Below are positions 41,844 through 56,600 of a DNA stretch of 64,000 nt, in pieces (position 1 is the first letter of the stretch; every line of letters begins with the position of its first letter). The position numbers were made by a program, and so were the translations under genes. Source of the stretch: Syngnathus acus (Eukaryota; Chordata; Actinopteri; Syngnathiformes; Syngnathidae); NCBI RefSeq assembly GCF_901709675.1, contig NC_051105.1, positions 2,666,001 to 2,730,000 of the forward strand, written 5' to 3'. The notes under the pieces were generated by a model that had not been told where the DNA came from, did not search any database, and saw nothing but the letters and a program-made list of their open reading frames with translations.

Positions 41844-44601
41844 ACGACAGACAGACAGATGGCCGGGCAGATGGACGGATGATTAATATCATTCAAAACA
41901 TGTTAAAAAATGAGAAAAGTATGTTTCACCTGCACAATTGACACACTGGTGAGAAGCTGGTCAAGTAGTTGATTTTTACTCGACTCCATCACAACCATGA
42001 TTGTTGATTGATTTTTGTAGTTGTAGAGAACTGTGCTACATCATACTAAGAAGGCTACCTAATCATTTGCGAACTGTAATGTGATGGAAGAAGATGAAAT
42101 TATTAGCAGTAGAACCTCAGTACTGTGCCTCTGTTTACTTATTTCTTGCTTTGGTTTCCTTCACAAATGAGACATAGTATTATGAGACATAAATGGTTCA
42201 TCCTTTGAAATGTCTGTCTCTATGGAAAGTGTGTTTGTAACAGAAAACAGGCCTTACTGAAAACGTCTGGGCTTTGTAGCCCGTATGAATAGCAAGTTAG
42301 CATTAGAAACGGGATGCTAAATTCAGTTGGGCGGCTTTTTCCGTCAACATAATCCCCGTGGCGGGATTATAGCGAACATATGTCCGACCATCTATCCCTG
42401 CATGCTGGCCTTGTCTTCTTGCCAGCATCATCCATTATTCCTGCTTCCGTGCTTGATCCATTCTGGCTTCGAGTGGGAATAATATTTCCTGCGAATAGAT
42501 CACAATCCAGATGTGAAAGCATTTGGTACCAATACAATGTGCACCACTGACCTGAAATGAATAACGTCAACTTTTCCCAAACTGAGGCTCGAGAACCAAA
42601 ATGGGTTCTAGAACCAAACTCATTTACATAATCAATGGGATTCAAGTGGACTTCCTCCAGCGTGTTGATATCATCATGTGGTGGGACTTGCTTTCAGAAC
42701 AGCTGTTGAGTGAATAGCAAAACAGCAGCATTTCCCAGTGGAAGAAGCGGAAATGTTGGAATTTCGGGTGAATGGAGGCATAGAACATGCCTGGGGGCCG
42801 ACCCTGGATCGCGCCCATGGTTACATAGGCATGGCGACGCCACCTTCAAACTTACAAGCGTATCCCCAGACGCTCACCTGTGTGGAGCAGCGCCATAACC
42901 CCAAAAGAGTTAGTCCTCCTGACAACCTTTTCTTCCTTAACATCCTCTCATATGAAGCTCAGTCAAAAATGTTTACACCACATTGGCAGTAAGCTTCCGT
43001 GCTGCCATTAAAGAAATATGTGTTTGGGATAAGTGAACAAAATGTTCTCATTCAATTTTCAGTGAAATAAATTCCAATGTGACATCATGTTGATGTCACT
43101 GAAATCATTTGATGTGAGTAATAGTACAGGCATAGTCATCATACAAAAGATGCAACCTTTAAAAATGGTCACAGGTAAAGTTTTTCATCAGCTTACTCTG
43201 ATCATCATCATCCGCTGTGCTGCTTCCTCCCACATTCCAAAATGATGCATGTTAGGTTCACTGAAGGCTCTAAATTGTCTATAGGCATGAATAGTTATTA
43301 GTGGTTTGTAGTAGTACTAGTAGTTGCTACATTGGAGATAGTTGCAGTGTGCAAAGAGCCCCACCCTGTGGCCTGAAGTGAGGCCTCCAAGTAGCGCTTT
43401 CACTGCAAGTACTTGCTAGTTGCTACCTCATAACAATCAAATATTTTTAATGTATACATGAAGAAATTATGAGATGCCCTTTTCCATACTAGTACACAAC
43501 CTGGACATATTCCAGTTGGAAAAACATAGGCGTGGATGAATAATAGAATGAGTGATGGCTGAATTGCATTGAGCTGCTTCGCCTCTGCTGTTACTGACTC
43601 ACCGTCGTCACGCACCGTCATGGCTGACTCCAACAAAACGATTATGGATGTGACTCATACCCTGGGCAACAATAACAAGGGAACGATAGGACATAGTTGA
43701 TCAATTCTGAGCAATGGTAATAATATTGCTCTGACAGTAATCAGTGAGTTGGATTGATGATAATCAATGATGAAATTTGCAAGAAGAGCCAGGCTGAGAT
43801 AAACTCTGAATCTTGTCAGTCTTCTGCTACTGTTGATATAACTTTCACTTTTAGTCAGACAGTTTTGTTCTGATGAGATGGTTATCATAATTTACCTGTC
43901 GAGTATGAACACTCTTTGGAACACAGCCTGATCTTCAAAATGCCCCTCCGACAACAAATGATATAGCCCAGCTGTCAATCAAATGCCATTGCTACAACCT
44001 GGAAAATAGATGCTACTTTGTGTAGCATTTTTCTCATGCCTACACATCCCATGCTGGATGTCACATCAGACACCCCCCCTCCCTGCACACACACACACAC
44101 ACACACTCTTCCGCCTTCTCTCCAGGGCATGCATGCATGCACTCAGGGCTAACAACGCTCTAAACTCTTGTTAGCGATTGAAAAAAACTACAACGCTTTT
44201 AATAGCGTTTTTTTTTTGTTTGTTTTTTGCATTGGAGTAGTCCGTGGTGGTGTACCTAATGTTATGTCCCGCAGACGGGAAGTGGCACGTGAAAACAGTC
44301 AATTCCCCCCTCCCCCCTCTCCCACACGCGTGCGTGACATCATCGAGCGGCTCGCGGCATCAGCAGAGTCTGACAGATTGAGGGAGGGGAAACACACCAT
44401 CGAAGAGGGGAAGAAACCGGAGCACCTCCTCCCCCCCGCTCCTCTCTATCTCCTATTCTCCCCGCGTGCATCATCATTCCTGTGGATGCTCCGGGATGAC
44501 AGCGTGAAGCGGGGCCAGGAGCTGTCGAGGTACACACACGCCCGCCCGCCCCCGCCCCTCTTTCTCCCTCCACGGCCGTTTTCATCGACTCGGATGTGGA
44601 C

Positions 44602-47600
44602 ATGAATTCGGCGGAGCAAACGGTGACATGGCTCATTACGCTCGGCGTGCTCGAGTCGCCAAAGAAGAGCATTGCGGACCCGGAGGCTTTCCTGCACAGC
44701 TCCCTCAAGGATGGCGTGGTGCTTTGCAGGCTCCTGGAGCGCCTCAGCCCCGGATCCACGGAGAAAGTAAGAGCGCGATTGTTGTACGCCTCCCCTCCCT
44801 TCCCCTCCTCGCACCCTCCCTCCCTCCCTCCGCATACGGTTCGGCGTGTCTGTGTGCTGCCCACATCCGTGGAAGCGACGCGGGTTGTTGTCTGGCTTCA
44901 CTCCCTGCCCACTGGCCCATGAGGAGATTTCGTTAGTAGGTCACGTCACGACGTCATTATTGTTGTGTGGAGAATAACACCAATGCACATGCTTTGAAAT
45001 AATAATTTCAATCTTGCAGTATAGCGTGCAGTTTAATACACGGACAACACATTTGAAGGGATTTAAAATGTCATTTAATACTGGGTGAAAATAATATGCT
45101 GATGTGGACCATATACTGTAGCTATAAGCCGCCATTGACTTGCCAAGTCCAACGCAGATGGACCCCCTCCCACCCACCCTCTCTCTTTTTTTTTTTTTTT
45201 TTTTTTTTAAAGACACAGTGTGGTGTTTGTGTCCGTCAGCAAACTGCCCGGGCCCATTTCAACAGGGGCCCCCAGGGTGGTAACTAAATCAGCCTGTTAA
45301 AAAGCAGCAAGAAATCCTCCACGATGCACCAAACTGGAGAGACAAATATTATTTATTTTTTGTCGGTATCTATTTAAGCGGCCAATTCCGATTTAATGCC
45401 CATGGCAGCCCCCCCCCCCCCCCCCCTCACATAGTGTGGCTATGTTTGGGTGGGGGGCTGTTTCACTCATCTTTATTGCGCCAATGCATATATTGTAATT
45501 TACATTATGCAAAAAATCTTATTGCACCAAAAAGAAATGTCACAAGTGTGTGGATACACAGATTATATCCTCTTTAATGGAGCTTTAATTGACCAAATTC
45601 TGCACTGGATTGCAACAACTCATTGTACGACTCAAATAACTTGATTACAGAGAAAGGTTGAAGCAAAATCCCCGCATCGGACCTTTGCACCATTTTTCCA
45701 CAGACTAATGTTACTGTGATCGCAAAAACCAATCTGTGTAGAAAAGAAAGTTGGTGTGATGGTGGTGAGCCAGGAGGAAGAAGTCCATAAAGATAGAAAA
45801 TGTTCAAAGTTTGTGATCCATTATTTTAACACATTTTGATACCCTTAATATGAAGAACAGGATTGATTTTCTTATACAGACATTTTTTATTGAATTATAT
45901 TCAATTTATAGTCACACAACTAGCCCCTCAACAGTCCATTCTAAGAATTCAAAATCCGGCCAATATAAAAAATATAACATGCACATGAAATGTAAACAAG
46001 GATTCAGCCTATAGTGCAACAAAACCATTTTTAAAGTTTGTTTTGAACTTAACAGCAATATAACGGTCTTGATTCACCATATTAATCCTTTTTCTGATTT
46101 CTCAAGAAAGAATGAACAGACCTCTCTCTCGCCGTGATGGTTTTATTTCTAAAAACGGATGTTTATTTCCGGTCTCGCAGATCCGGTGAGGTGTTGTAGT
46201 TTTTCTGCGGCAGCAGCACGGGAAAAAGACTACAACTATTAGGCCTTAATTGCGCGATTAAAATAAATGGTGGCATTAAAACGGGGTCGAATTAATCGCG
46301 TTAATAACTTGATTGACTGACACCACTGATATATACGTATATATGTATACATACTGTTGGTGGTTGATAGTCATTAGTATACTTTTCGTTTTCTAAACGT
46401 GAATGTCTTGTGACGTCACTTCCGATGAGACTCTAACCCAGCTCCTCTACGTCTTCAGTTCGCTACGGGAGCTCACAGCGGGACATGAGCAAAGCACAAG
46501 CTCTAGATATCGGAGTCGTTGTGGATCTTATTGTTGTTTATGTTGACCATTTTCTGGGGTTATTAAATTTGAGAACGTGAACTAAAGTGACCCCCAAGCC
46601 GGAGAAGTGGAAATGTGTCGCTAATGTTGGCGCTCCTCGTCCCTTTTAGATCTACCAGGAGCCCAAGAACGACAGCGAGTGTCTGAGCAACATAAAGGAG
46701 TTTGTCAAGGGCTGCACATCTTTCCGCGTCGAGGTAAGAGTACGGCGTACGTAATATTGAAACACATCAGCAAAACATTCCCCAAACTTAGTTTTAAATG
46801 CGATTATAAAACGCTTGAAGCGGAGATGTTGAAACAAAGCTTGCCGCTGTGCTGGCAGGGGGAGGAGGCTGCAGCCGGGGAGCAAGCACCCATCGCCCGG
46901 CTGCCTCGGAGCAGTGTCGCGACCACATTACATTAGTAACATTTCTGCAAACTTCTCTAGATAGCCACTGACGGTATTATCGCCCGCTTTGCCTGTCTAC
47001 AGCCTCACGTTTGGTTTTACACACCCAGAAGCTTCAAAGTATTAATGAATGCAAATCGATGTAGTCATGCGTGGCTTTGTTGTCACAACTACTACTTCAA
47101 GATCATTACAAATCGCATTTAATTAGTACTAAAAATAACACTCTGATGTATTTTCCCAACATTACTCGTTTCCAAAACAATATTCTGGCATGGCCTTGCC
47201 AGAAAATCATAATACTAAGCAGCTAATAAAATTGGGGTATCATCACAGAAGAAATGCGTACAATCCTTTTTTTTTTGACCTGAAACACAAAGAAAAATCA
47301 AAGCTTTCTCGCCACAAATAGAAGCACGAAACCTTTATGATTTTTTTTTTTTTTTTACTGGAGACATTTTTAAGTCTATATTGACAAAATGAGTGCCAAT
47401 GTAAGTACTATAATTATAGTAAATACTGTATGTGTATGGCAAACACTCTCATGCTGTAGGTTATATCAGATTTTTTTTTTCCTTTGCTCACATACTGTAT
47501 CTTATTTTTTGTGACGTGCAGTGATTTCCACTGGATGGTTTAAGTCTGATATTTTGTTACAATGGAAACATAATAAAAACTGCACCAAAATGAACCAAAC

Positions 47601-50600
47601 CATTCTGACTTGTGGAAATGGGGCCTCAGCCAATCACGTTGCTTGGACTGATTAATCTGTTTTACTTCCCATATTCGAAAGAGGGCATGTCTTCAATTGA
47701 TATCATTTGTTTGGCATTTCGACTCAGTCTTTCGGCGAATTGCAATTTATCGATGTGGGTTCGGACCGATAAGAATGCCAGAATAGCACCTGATTAAATG
47801 GAGGGGAGTGTGCCGTGTAAGGCGGTGCATTGGCCCTTACACACAGGGTCATTGAAGCACGCTCCTCCTGACAATGCCAGTCAGTGTTCTTCAGCGCTGC
47901 TCCTCTTGGCTGGTTCTGAACAAATGAAACGGGCCCTTCAGCAGTCCCACACAGCTGAAATGTCTGCAAATGTGTTTGGAGAAGGAAGTCCGTTTATTTA
48001 GGCTCTCTGCTGGAGGTCAATGGGTCTGACACATTTATACGGTATCGTGTTCCAATCTAAAGGGTCCTAGATCGTGTATCTGTTCTGTCTAGCTTTTCAC
48101 AACTTTTTTTGTTGAGGTACCGGTTGCAGAGCGGTGAGAGCTAAACACTCTCCATTGATTGCTTGACAGAACTGTCACCTTTGTGTAACAATGTCATGCC
48201 AAGAAATTTCACCATCTTGGAAATACAGTGGAGGATGTTTTTTTAAACAATCATTTTTTGTTGTTGTTGTTGTTGTTTATAGACAATGTGAGAAAATTGG
48301 GTTGTTAGGAGTCTTGTTATTTCATTGCCGTCTTTCTGCTGTGATGTTACGCTATCAAATTAGTCGGTGATTGCCATATTGTTGCCAATTTATCATTATA
48401 TAATATTCTAATCTATTATCCAGGAGATTTTCCAGGTAATATGTGCCCACAAGACTCAGCATGTTCAAAGACATGACTTGATTCTTTTGATTAAAGTTGA
48501 CTGAGCAGGATTACATGTAGTTTGGGACTTTGCCATCTGTACAACCCAGTTGGATCTTTGTCAGACTTGTGCCGCACGCACCCTGCTGGCTGTGAACCCA
48601 CGTTGCTCCATCTGCGGGGAGTCACACCCTCTACCTACCGGTGTGTGTGTCGCCTCGCTCCACACCTCCGCCTCTGTTAGTTTGTACTTGACCCGGCTGT
48701 GGACGATTACAGAGATGGACGATGGACCTCACCTCTGCATCTTGCCACCATGGGGATGGGACACCATGTCCGCGATTTTTGAGAGTGTGTGGGTTGGTGG
48801 GAATAACATAGATGTGAACGTGTGGAGGTTGGGAATGGGGAAAAAAGGCGGTGCTTCAAAAGCGCTTTGGGCACAACAAGACAAGGAGGACATGCAAAAC
48901 ACACACCTCACGAAACGGAGGAACCAGCTCGCGAGCCCAACTGACTACCTTAGTGCAATGCACAAATGAATTGAGTGGAGGAAAAAAAATAATTTATCGT
49001 ACAAATGATTTAATATTGACTAACACAAAGCACTTAAACGAAAAACCGGGGACTGCCAAGACAACACGCATCTATTTTGGACGGAATGACCATCAATGGA
49101 TGTAACCCAATTTTATACATCAGTAAGCACAGATACATTCAAATACCATGAAGCAGTCCTTGTTGGAAAAAAGGCTGAGTACCACTGCTGTAATTCATAG
49201 ACCAAAATGTCAACCTATTTATATTATTCATACCAATACAGGGATGGAGGTATCTTACATGGTTTGTGGTATATGCATTTTAGATTTGCTTGTGTGATCT
49301 GGACAAAAAAAAAAAATCATGAGCATACGGCTCTGCAGACGGATTTACTGGGAATCGTGGAGGTCAAGTCGAGATCTCAAATATTCAATCTTATTGAAGT
49401 GCCTCTGTGTGTATGGGCTTCGTCATGCCTGATTTGATGATCAAAAAAATTCAAGGTTACATTTTGATTCGGAACGGTGGCTTATGGCGGACTATTTGCA
49501 AATTGTACTTATTGAAGTATAAGGGCAGTGATGTTTTCATTGTTTCAAAATAAATATGCATCTAGTTTCACACACACAGGAAGGAATGAGCCTTTAGTCC
49601 AACTTTGTGACATTCAATGTTCGCAGGGATAGGAATATATCGTGGCCATCGTGGTGTGCTTTGTTGTACGTCGTACTCAGTGACAGTCAACATTTGCTGA
49701 GCCAGAGAGCGATTGTTCTTGAGCGGGTTCAGCTCCAGGTGGTTTTGGCTGCACCAGTGGACCAGTTTTCTGTGAATCCTGCAGTCCGCAAAGCATACAC
49801 ACAAATACCGTCGACTTGTTGAAAAACACAAAGCCACATCCACACATCACCTTGAGGCGTATCAGCAATCAGAGCGGAAGATTTGAATCTCAGTCACTCA
49901 TCTTCAGCATTATTGAAGCACTAGCAATATAACCAGTGCTCCACAGGAAGAGCCGCTCCTCGTCATCAGAGATACAACCGCTGCCATTCAACCCAACTGG
50001 CAGGCACACTGACATGAACGTTGAGGTTTAATGGCATCAGTCTTCATTTTTTTTTTGCGACTGTCAACATATTCCACAACAAGTCCCGATTGTCCTCAGT
50101 CCTATCACTGATCGCACTGGGCTTCTTCACTCAGACGTCAGCGCAGAATTCAATGTGGTGTAACGAGAGTCGACTGCTGCAGATGTTCAAGTCTGCTGAC
50201 TTAGTGTTTTTCCTCCGCCCTGGTCCTCATTAATTCTGTGAACGAGGACAACCAGAAGTGTAATGGATTTCTCTGTGTTGTGCTTGGGAACAATTGGAGT
50301 TTTGTGACACTCAAGCTTCCCTCCCTCTCTCATCTACAGCCATTTGAGGCCAGTGACCTCCTGCTCGGTCTGAACTTCTCCAAGGTGCTGAGTAGTCTCG
50401 TGGCTCTGAATAAAGTGACTGCAGGTTAGTCCAAATCTATGTGTACAAGTGGGTGTTCATAATGGCTAACAGCTGAGTAGTCAATGAACGTGTTTCGGTA
50501 CTGACCGCAGCAACCAGGTCTGAGATATTTTTATTCTCGCCCACTTCTCTCCAGATATCGGCGTGGGCAGTGATTCGGTGTGCGCCCGACACTCGTCAGC

Positions 50601-53600
50601 CCACCGCATCAAGTCCTTTGAGTCTCTGGCCTCCCAGGCTTCACTGGCTCGATCCTCCAAGCTGCTGCAAAACCAGTTTCGCAGTCTGGTAAGTACAGTG
50701 ATTGAAATAAATTTACTAACACGTATTGTTCAAAGCAATAGACATGTAGTTAATGCTGGCACTAGGTTGATAGCATAGCATAGCATAGCATAGCATAGCA
50801 TAGCATGTCTTGATTGTCATTGTACAACAGGTATACAGTAATCCCTCGTTTATCGCGGATAATTGGTTCCAAAAACCACCCGCGATAAGTGAAATCCACG
50901 AAGTACGGTCACCAACAAGAAGTACTGGGCAGGCTAACGAGTTAGTGGAAAGATGCTAATTCGCGGTCATGCTAACACGCGAAAATGGACTTCTAAAGGA
51001 ATGTAAACGAACATTTGGAGCAATACTACATTGTCCTAAAGGTTAGACACGTTTCCTCGATTTAGAAGTTTTATTTGGACTTTTAAATGTTTTTTTGATT
51101 TGGAAAAAAAATCCGCGATGTAGTGAAGCCGCGATAAAGGAAACGCGAAGTAGCGAGGGATCACTGTACAACAAAGTTGATGCTTGTTTTACTGGTCATG
51201 AGGTGCATTGAAGATGTCATCATCGCCTGTATTCATGGCTCCTTTGTTATTCAACATTTTATATTTTTTCTTCTGTGGATTCTTTGGCCAACTAATCATT
51301 CGCCGATGCTTTCACAGCATTTGCAGTGAGAACTAAAAATGAATTCATCGCACGTTTCAGTGTTATTCCACTCTGTCACACTCTTGTATCTGTTTTCAGG
51401 ACATGTCAGAGAACAGTGGGCAGCAGCTGCTGGTGAAGGCGCGTTTCAACTTCTTACAAACGAACGAGGATGAGCTCACCTTTAACAAGGGCGACATCAT
51501 TGGCGTGACTCGTCAGGAGGACGGGGGCTGGTGGGAGGGGACCCTCAACGGCAAGACGGGATGGTTTCCTAGCAACTACGTCCGTGAAGTCAAAGGCTCT
51601 GGTGGGTGCCCTCACTGTGTACAGACGTTAGGAGACTTGAATTGAGTTTTTAACTGCTCTATGCTGATTGTATATTTCTGTATTTGTCTGTCTTTCCATA
51701 GATAAGCAAGTGTCACCCAAATCTGGTACCCTTAAAAGTCCTCCTAAAGGCTTTGACACATCTGCCATTAGCAAGACATACTACAACTTGGTAAGCATGT
51801 CGGGCACTGTTTCAACGTCATTGATCATGTCATTCTCCTGCTTGGGTTTATAGGTGTTGCAGAACATTTTAGAAACAGAGACTGAATATTCCAAGGACCT
51901 TCAGGTCCTCCTCACGAATTACTTGCGCCCCCTTCAGAGCTTTGAAAAGTACGTCCGCATTGGTTCAGTCAAAGTATAAAAGGAATGGTGCTAAACAGTC
52001 ACAAACTGTCTCCACCTTCAGGCTGAGCGGCTCTGATCTATCTCTGATCCTGGGAAACCTGGAGGAGATCAGCACCTTTCAACAGATGCTCGTCCAATCA
52101 CTGGAGGAATGCACCAAGTAAATCCCCCACTCCCACCCCTCCAGCACAGTCTCACTGCAGCAGCAGCAGCAGCAGTGGCAGCAAGCAACAGCCCAGCCCG
52201 TTTCATAACAAAAATGCAGAGCCCTCTAGCGTTGGCCCTTTGTACTACAAAGATAGTTGAAGTCAATGTGCCCAGGTTCGTTTTTTTCCCATTTGGAGGG
52301 GACAAAAATGCCTGAAAAAGCCAGCATCCTGATACCTCCATTCCCCAGTATTGTGTGAGACCTAAATGTTACACACTTACACTACCGTTCAAAAGTTTGG
52401 GGTCACAAAATTGTTTGGGTGACCCCAAACTTTTGAACGGTAGTGTATATATTTATTTAGATAATTATTTATAGATTATATATATAATCTTCTGTGTAAA
52501 AATCTTATAATATATATGTATACTTATATTCATAGATTATATGTAATCTTATACAAATATAAGATATAATTTATAATATTTAATTCATAATATTTTATTA
52601 TAATAATATTTACGTTTATGTTCAAAAGTTTGGGGTCACCCAAACAATTTTGTGACCCCAAACTTTTGAACGGTAGTGTAATTCAAAACTTATTGAAAAT
52701 ATTCAAATCTATCAGTTTAAAATCTAAAATTTGAATATGAAAAAATAATTCACAAAATAAAAATGAAACAATGGTAACTTTTTCTTTTCTCTTTTTAAAG
52801 ATGTCATCCATGGCATTATTTAAAGGGGACAACGAAATCAACTGAACATGCAAAGTAAAAAATAAAAATCGACACTAACTGGAATTATCCATACTTATCC
52901 AATTATGCAAAAACGTGTTCTTTAAAAGAACAAGGTGGACATGCCATTAGGCACAATTTTCTTATTCATCTATTGGGCACAATATTAGACATAGTTAAAG
53001 TTCTATGCTCATGCTGCCAAAATATTGTGCATTTATTTTTGTGTCATTTTATAAAGATGGCACCGAACGGTATGACTGGTGAACGAATCAGCACAGTTCT
53101 TGTTATTTTTCCCAGGCTTCCAGAAAGTCAGCAGAGGGTGGGCGGTTTCTTCCTCAACCTCATGCCCCAAATGAAGGCTCTTTATGTGGGCTACTGCTCC
53201 AACCATCCCTGTGCAGTGAACGTACTGACGCAACACAGGTCCGCACCAGTCGATCACCAGTCAATGGAAAATCAAGCCACTTTTGATTTAAAGCGAATTT
53301 AAATGTACAAATTGTTTTGTGTGACTGCAGCGAGACGTTGGGGGAGTTCATGGAGGGCCGAGGTGCCGTCAGCCCCGGGATCCTCACTCTGACCACTGGT
53401 CTCAGTAAGCCTTTCATGAGACTCGACAAATACCCCACCCTGCTCAAAGAGCTGGAGCGCCACATGGAGGTATGTATGTATGTATAAATGTTGACACTCT
53501 ACAAGGTCATCTTATCTCATTGTGACACAACACATTTGATGTCTTTCAGGAGAGTCACCCTGACAGAAGTGACATCCAGAAGTGCATGGCCACTTTCAAA

Positions 53601-56600
53601 CATCTTTCCGTAAGATTTTATCTTCACATTCTTACTTGGGGATTTGGATTCCGACCGCTTGCCTGTTTCTGCTGTGTCAGGCGCAGTGCCAGGAGGTACG
53701 CAAGCGGAAGGAGCTGGAGCTGCAGATTCTGACCGAATCCATCCGGCTGTGGGAAGGTGACGACATCAAGACCCTGGGCTCTGTGCTCTACATGAGCCAG
53801 GTCCTTGTGCACACTCCTGGGGCGGAGGTAAAGCTACACTTTGTCCATTTGTCTTTCAAATGTTTGAAGCATGCCTTTCATTTTGGCATTGGATAGCAAA
53901 AACGTTCATTTTGGAGATTGACACCCTAGAAATGTAAGTTTTATCTATTGTATTGGTTGAGTAAGCATATTTGGATTTCTGGTTTAATGTCTGCTACTGT
54001 TTGACCATAAAACTGTGAATCTGGACTATTTACAAGCCAATTGGAAACCACATTTCTCTCTGTGCCTTTTCCTTTTCATCCTTCAGGAAAGGAGTGAGCG
54101 TTACCTCATGCTTTTCCCCCACGTCCTCCTCATGTTGTCGGCCAGCCCCAGGATGAGCGGCTTCATATTCCAGGTTATTGTTGAGGAATGCGCTCCTATG
54201 TTTCATATTTATTTTGGTCTCCCTTCTCATGGTGTGTTTGCTATCCACAGGGAAAACTGCCTCTGGCCAGCATGTCGGTGAGCAAGCTGGAAGAATGTGA
54301 AACCCATAAAAATGCCTTTGAGCTCAGCGGTAAAGCGCCTCGACATGGTGTTTGCAACAAGCAACGTTTGGTTGTCGTATCATAAGGTCTTCAACAAGTC
54401 CTTTTTGGGCAGGCCCCATGTTTGAGCGTCTTCAGGTGTCGTGCACCAGCCAGCAGGATCTGCAGGACTGGGTGGAGCATCTAACGCGGCAGATCAAGCA
54501 CACTGCAGCTACAGCGCCGAGCCACAAACCTCTCACTGTTCCCTGCCACACGGTCAGGATCACACACACACGCCTTTTCTCTGTTTGTTTTCATTCCATT
54601 TCTAATCCATTTGAAACACTGGCTCCTTAGCTTCCATCCCATCCTGTCACACCGTCCCGGCACGCCGAGGGAAGGGCCATGACGGTGGCCCCCACCTACC
54701 ACACCCTCCCTCACCCTTCCTCCCATGGGACATCTCACAGCACCATGATGTGGGGCCCCCTGGAACCTCCCAACACCCCCAAACCCTGGAGTTTAAGTTG
54801 CCTGCGGCCCGCACCCCCGCTGCGACCCTCTGCGGCCCTCTGCTACAAGGAGGTGAGTGGGTTAGGGTTAGAAAGAAAGTCCACGTATTAGCAGTTATTG
54901 ATTGGTAATTTGAATTTGGGTTTGCTACATGACTCTTTACAGTAGATTGGGTATTTAGTAGGGAGCTAACAACCCCCCCCCCCCCCCCCCCCCCTAAAAG
55001 GAGCTACGGCGTAAATAAGTGGTCAGGTGGCACAAGGACTCGGTCAACCATGTACTTACTATTTTTCTTTTCTGTGGCTATGACTTTACCGCACTGCATT
55101 AGTGTAGGTTAGTGACGGAACACGGCTCGTTCCGACTTGCAAATTCGGGTGACATCACCATTGTATGAACGGAACTCCGGTGTAAACCAAGGACACCTTG
55201 TATGAAGCGTGAAACTTGTATTTTCTCTCAACGAATCACTGAAGAATTTGAAAAAACAACTCACTTGTATTGTCATCGAAATATAACTATAAAAACAACA
55301 ACATTAGAACGTTAATGTTACTGAACCTCAGGCGACAAGCTAAATGTCTCATCTGTAACAAAATAAAATTCCATCAGCCTCTTTTTTTTTGTTGAGAGGT
55401 GAACACGTCAGGGCAAGCTTAGTTGGTCCAGCAAAGTTATTTGCGGTATCGACATTCAAACTAGAGCTGGAAGAAATGTCGACTAATTCAACCAAGTCGA
55501 CTTCAGAAAATTGTTGCCCCGTATTTATTTTTTGACCGAGATTTCCTTGTACGCCAGCTTCAGACAGACATTTGCAGTTCACATTCTAGTCTACGCTTGT
55601 TAAACCAATCCTGACTATTTCCACAGTCTATTAGCACTTGACACTACATTGATGAAATTGATGACTTCACCAGCAAGAGTTTAACATGTCTTCTGTACTA
55701 TCAGTCATTGTAGTCTTCTTTCTGTGTGTAGGATCTAAGTAAAAGTCCCAAGAGTGTCAAGAAACTCCTTCCCAAGCGCAAGCCAGAGAGGAAACAGTCT
55801 GAGGAGGAATTTGCCTTGAGGAAGAGTATGTTTTCTTTCCTTTTCATATCTGCAGGTTGTTTGTGTATGATGGGCACCTGATACTGTCACCAAAATATTA
55901 TCTCTCAGTATGATGAGGTCTTAAGCAAGCACAATTATTGTTAATGAAATGCTCCTCCTGCAGTGTCCATCAAAACAGACCTTCTCCAGTGATGGAGAAG
56001 CAATAACCTCTAATTATCTTTAGGTACCGCTGCCCTGGAAGAAGACGCCCAGATCCTAAAAGTTATTGAGGCCTACTGCACCAGTGCCAAGACCAGGCAG
56101 ACACTCAACTCCAGTAAGAAAAAAACATTTATTTAGACCACAGTTTCTTGATTTAGACAAATAGGTGTAAAACGCGCTCTTTCGTCAAAAGTCACTTCTG
56201 CCGAAAATCAATTGACAGCAGTGTCTTTAGTGACACCTTACATAATTACGACAACAAGCATGCTGGACCATTTTTTTGGTAAATGAAGAAAAATGTGTAC
56301 CATACCAAAGAGAAGCAAATCATACTGCTTGTGAAAATCCCTTTCCCACTGCACAGTGCCTACTCGGCGCTACTGGCGGCAAAGCACTAAAATTGGAGAG
56401 GATCATGAAGTATCCACACCTTGCTTCGAGCATGTTACATGAACCCATGTGATCATATGAGGGTGGAGATGGGCGAGTACCGATAACGGCAGGTATCGGT
56501 GCCGATACCAGCCTTATTTGAAGGTACTGGCTGATACAACTATCAACCGTACTTTTGTGATTGTTTTACAATCAGGAACTGGAGATTAGAAGAGTAGAAC

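Larger units (their letters stand above)
38452..44601. other. region between the last visible aff3 exon and arhgef7
   Basis: No secure gene. Contains the hAT-like copy 38917-39166, AT-rich DNA (about 39850-40700), the GC-rich CRE-bearing stretch (40790-41165), a GGAT array (41728-41843), a SINE body fragment (43220-43290), and the GC/CpG-rich arhgef7 5' region (about 44270-44600). Missing N-terminal aff3 exons would be expected here but I could not find them. Confidence 0.5.

Noticed and set aside
44340-44901. Overlapping minus-strand ORFs of 151 and 174 residues opposite arhgef7 exon 1
   Set aside because: Shadows of GC-rich coding and leader sequence, with no family resemblance.
48550-48969. 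139-residue plus-strand ORF with two Cys-x-x-Cys pairs (zinc-finger-like)
   Set aside because: It lacks an ATG start, lies inside arhgef7 intron 2, has no recognised domain beyond the cysteines and no good flanking splice sites in a usable phase.
54862-54874. TTAGGG-like telomeric motif in an arhgef7 intron
   Set aside because: Fewer than two full units; chance occurrence.
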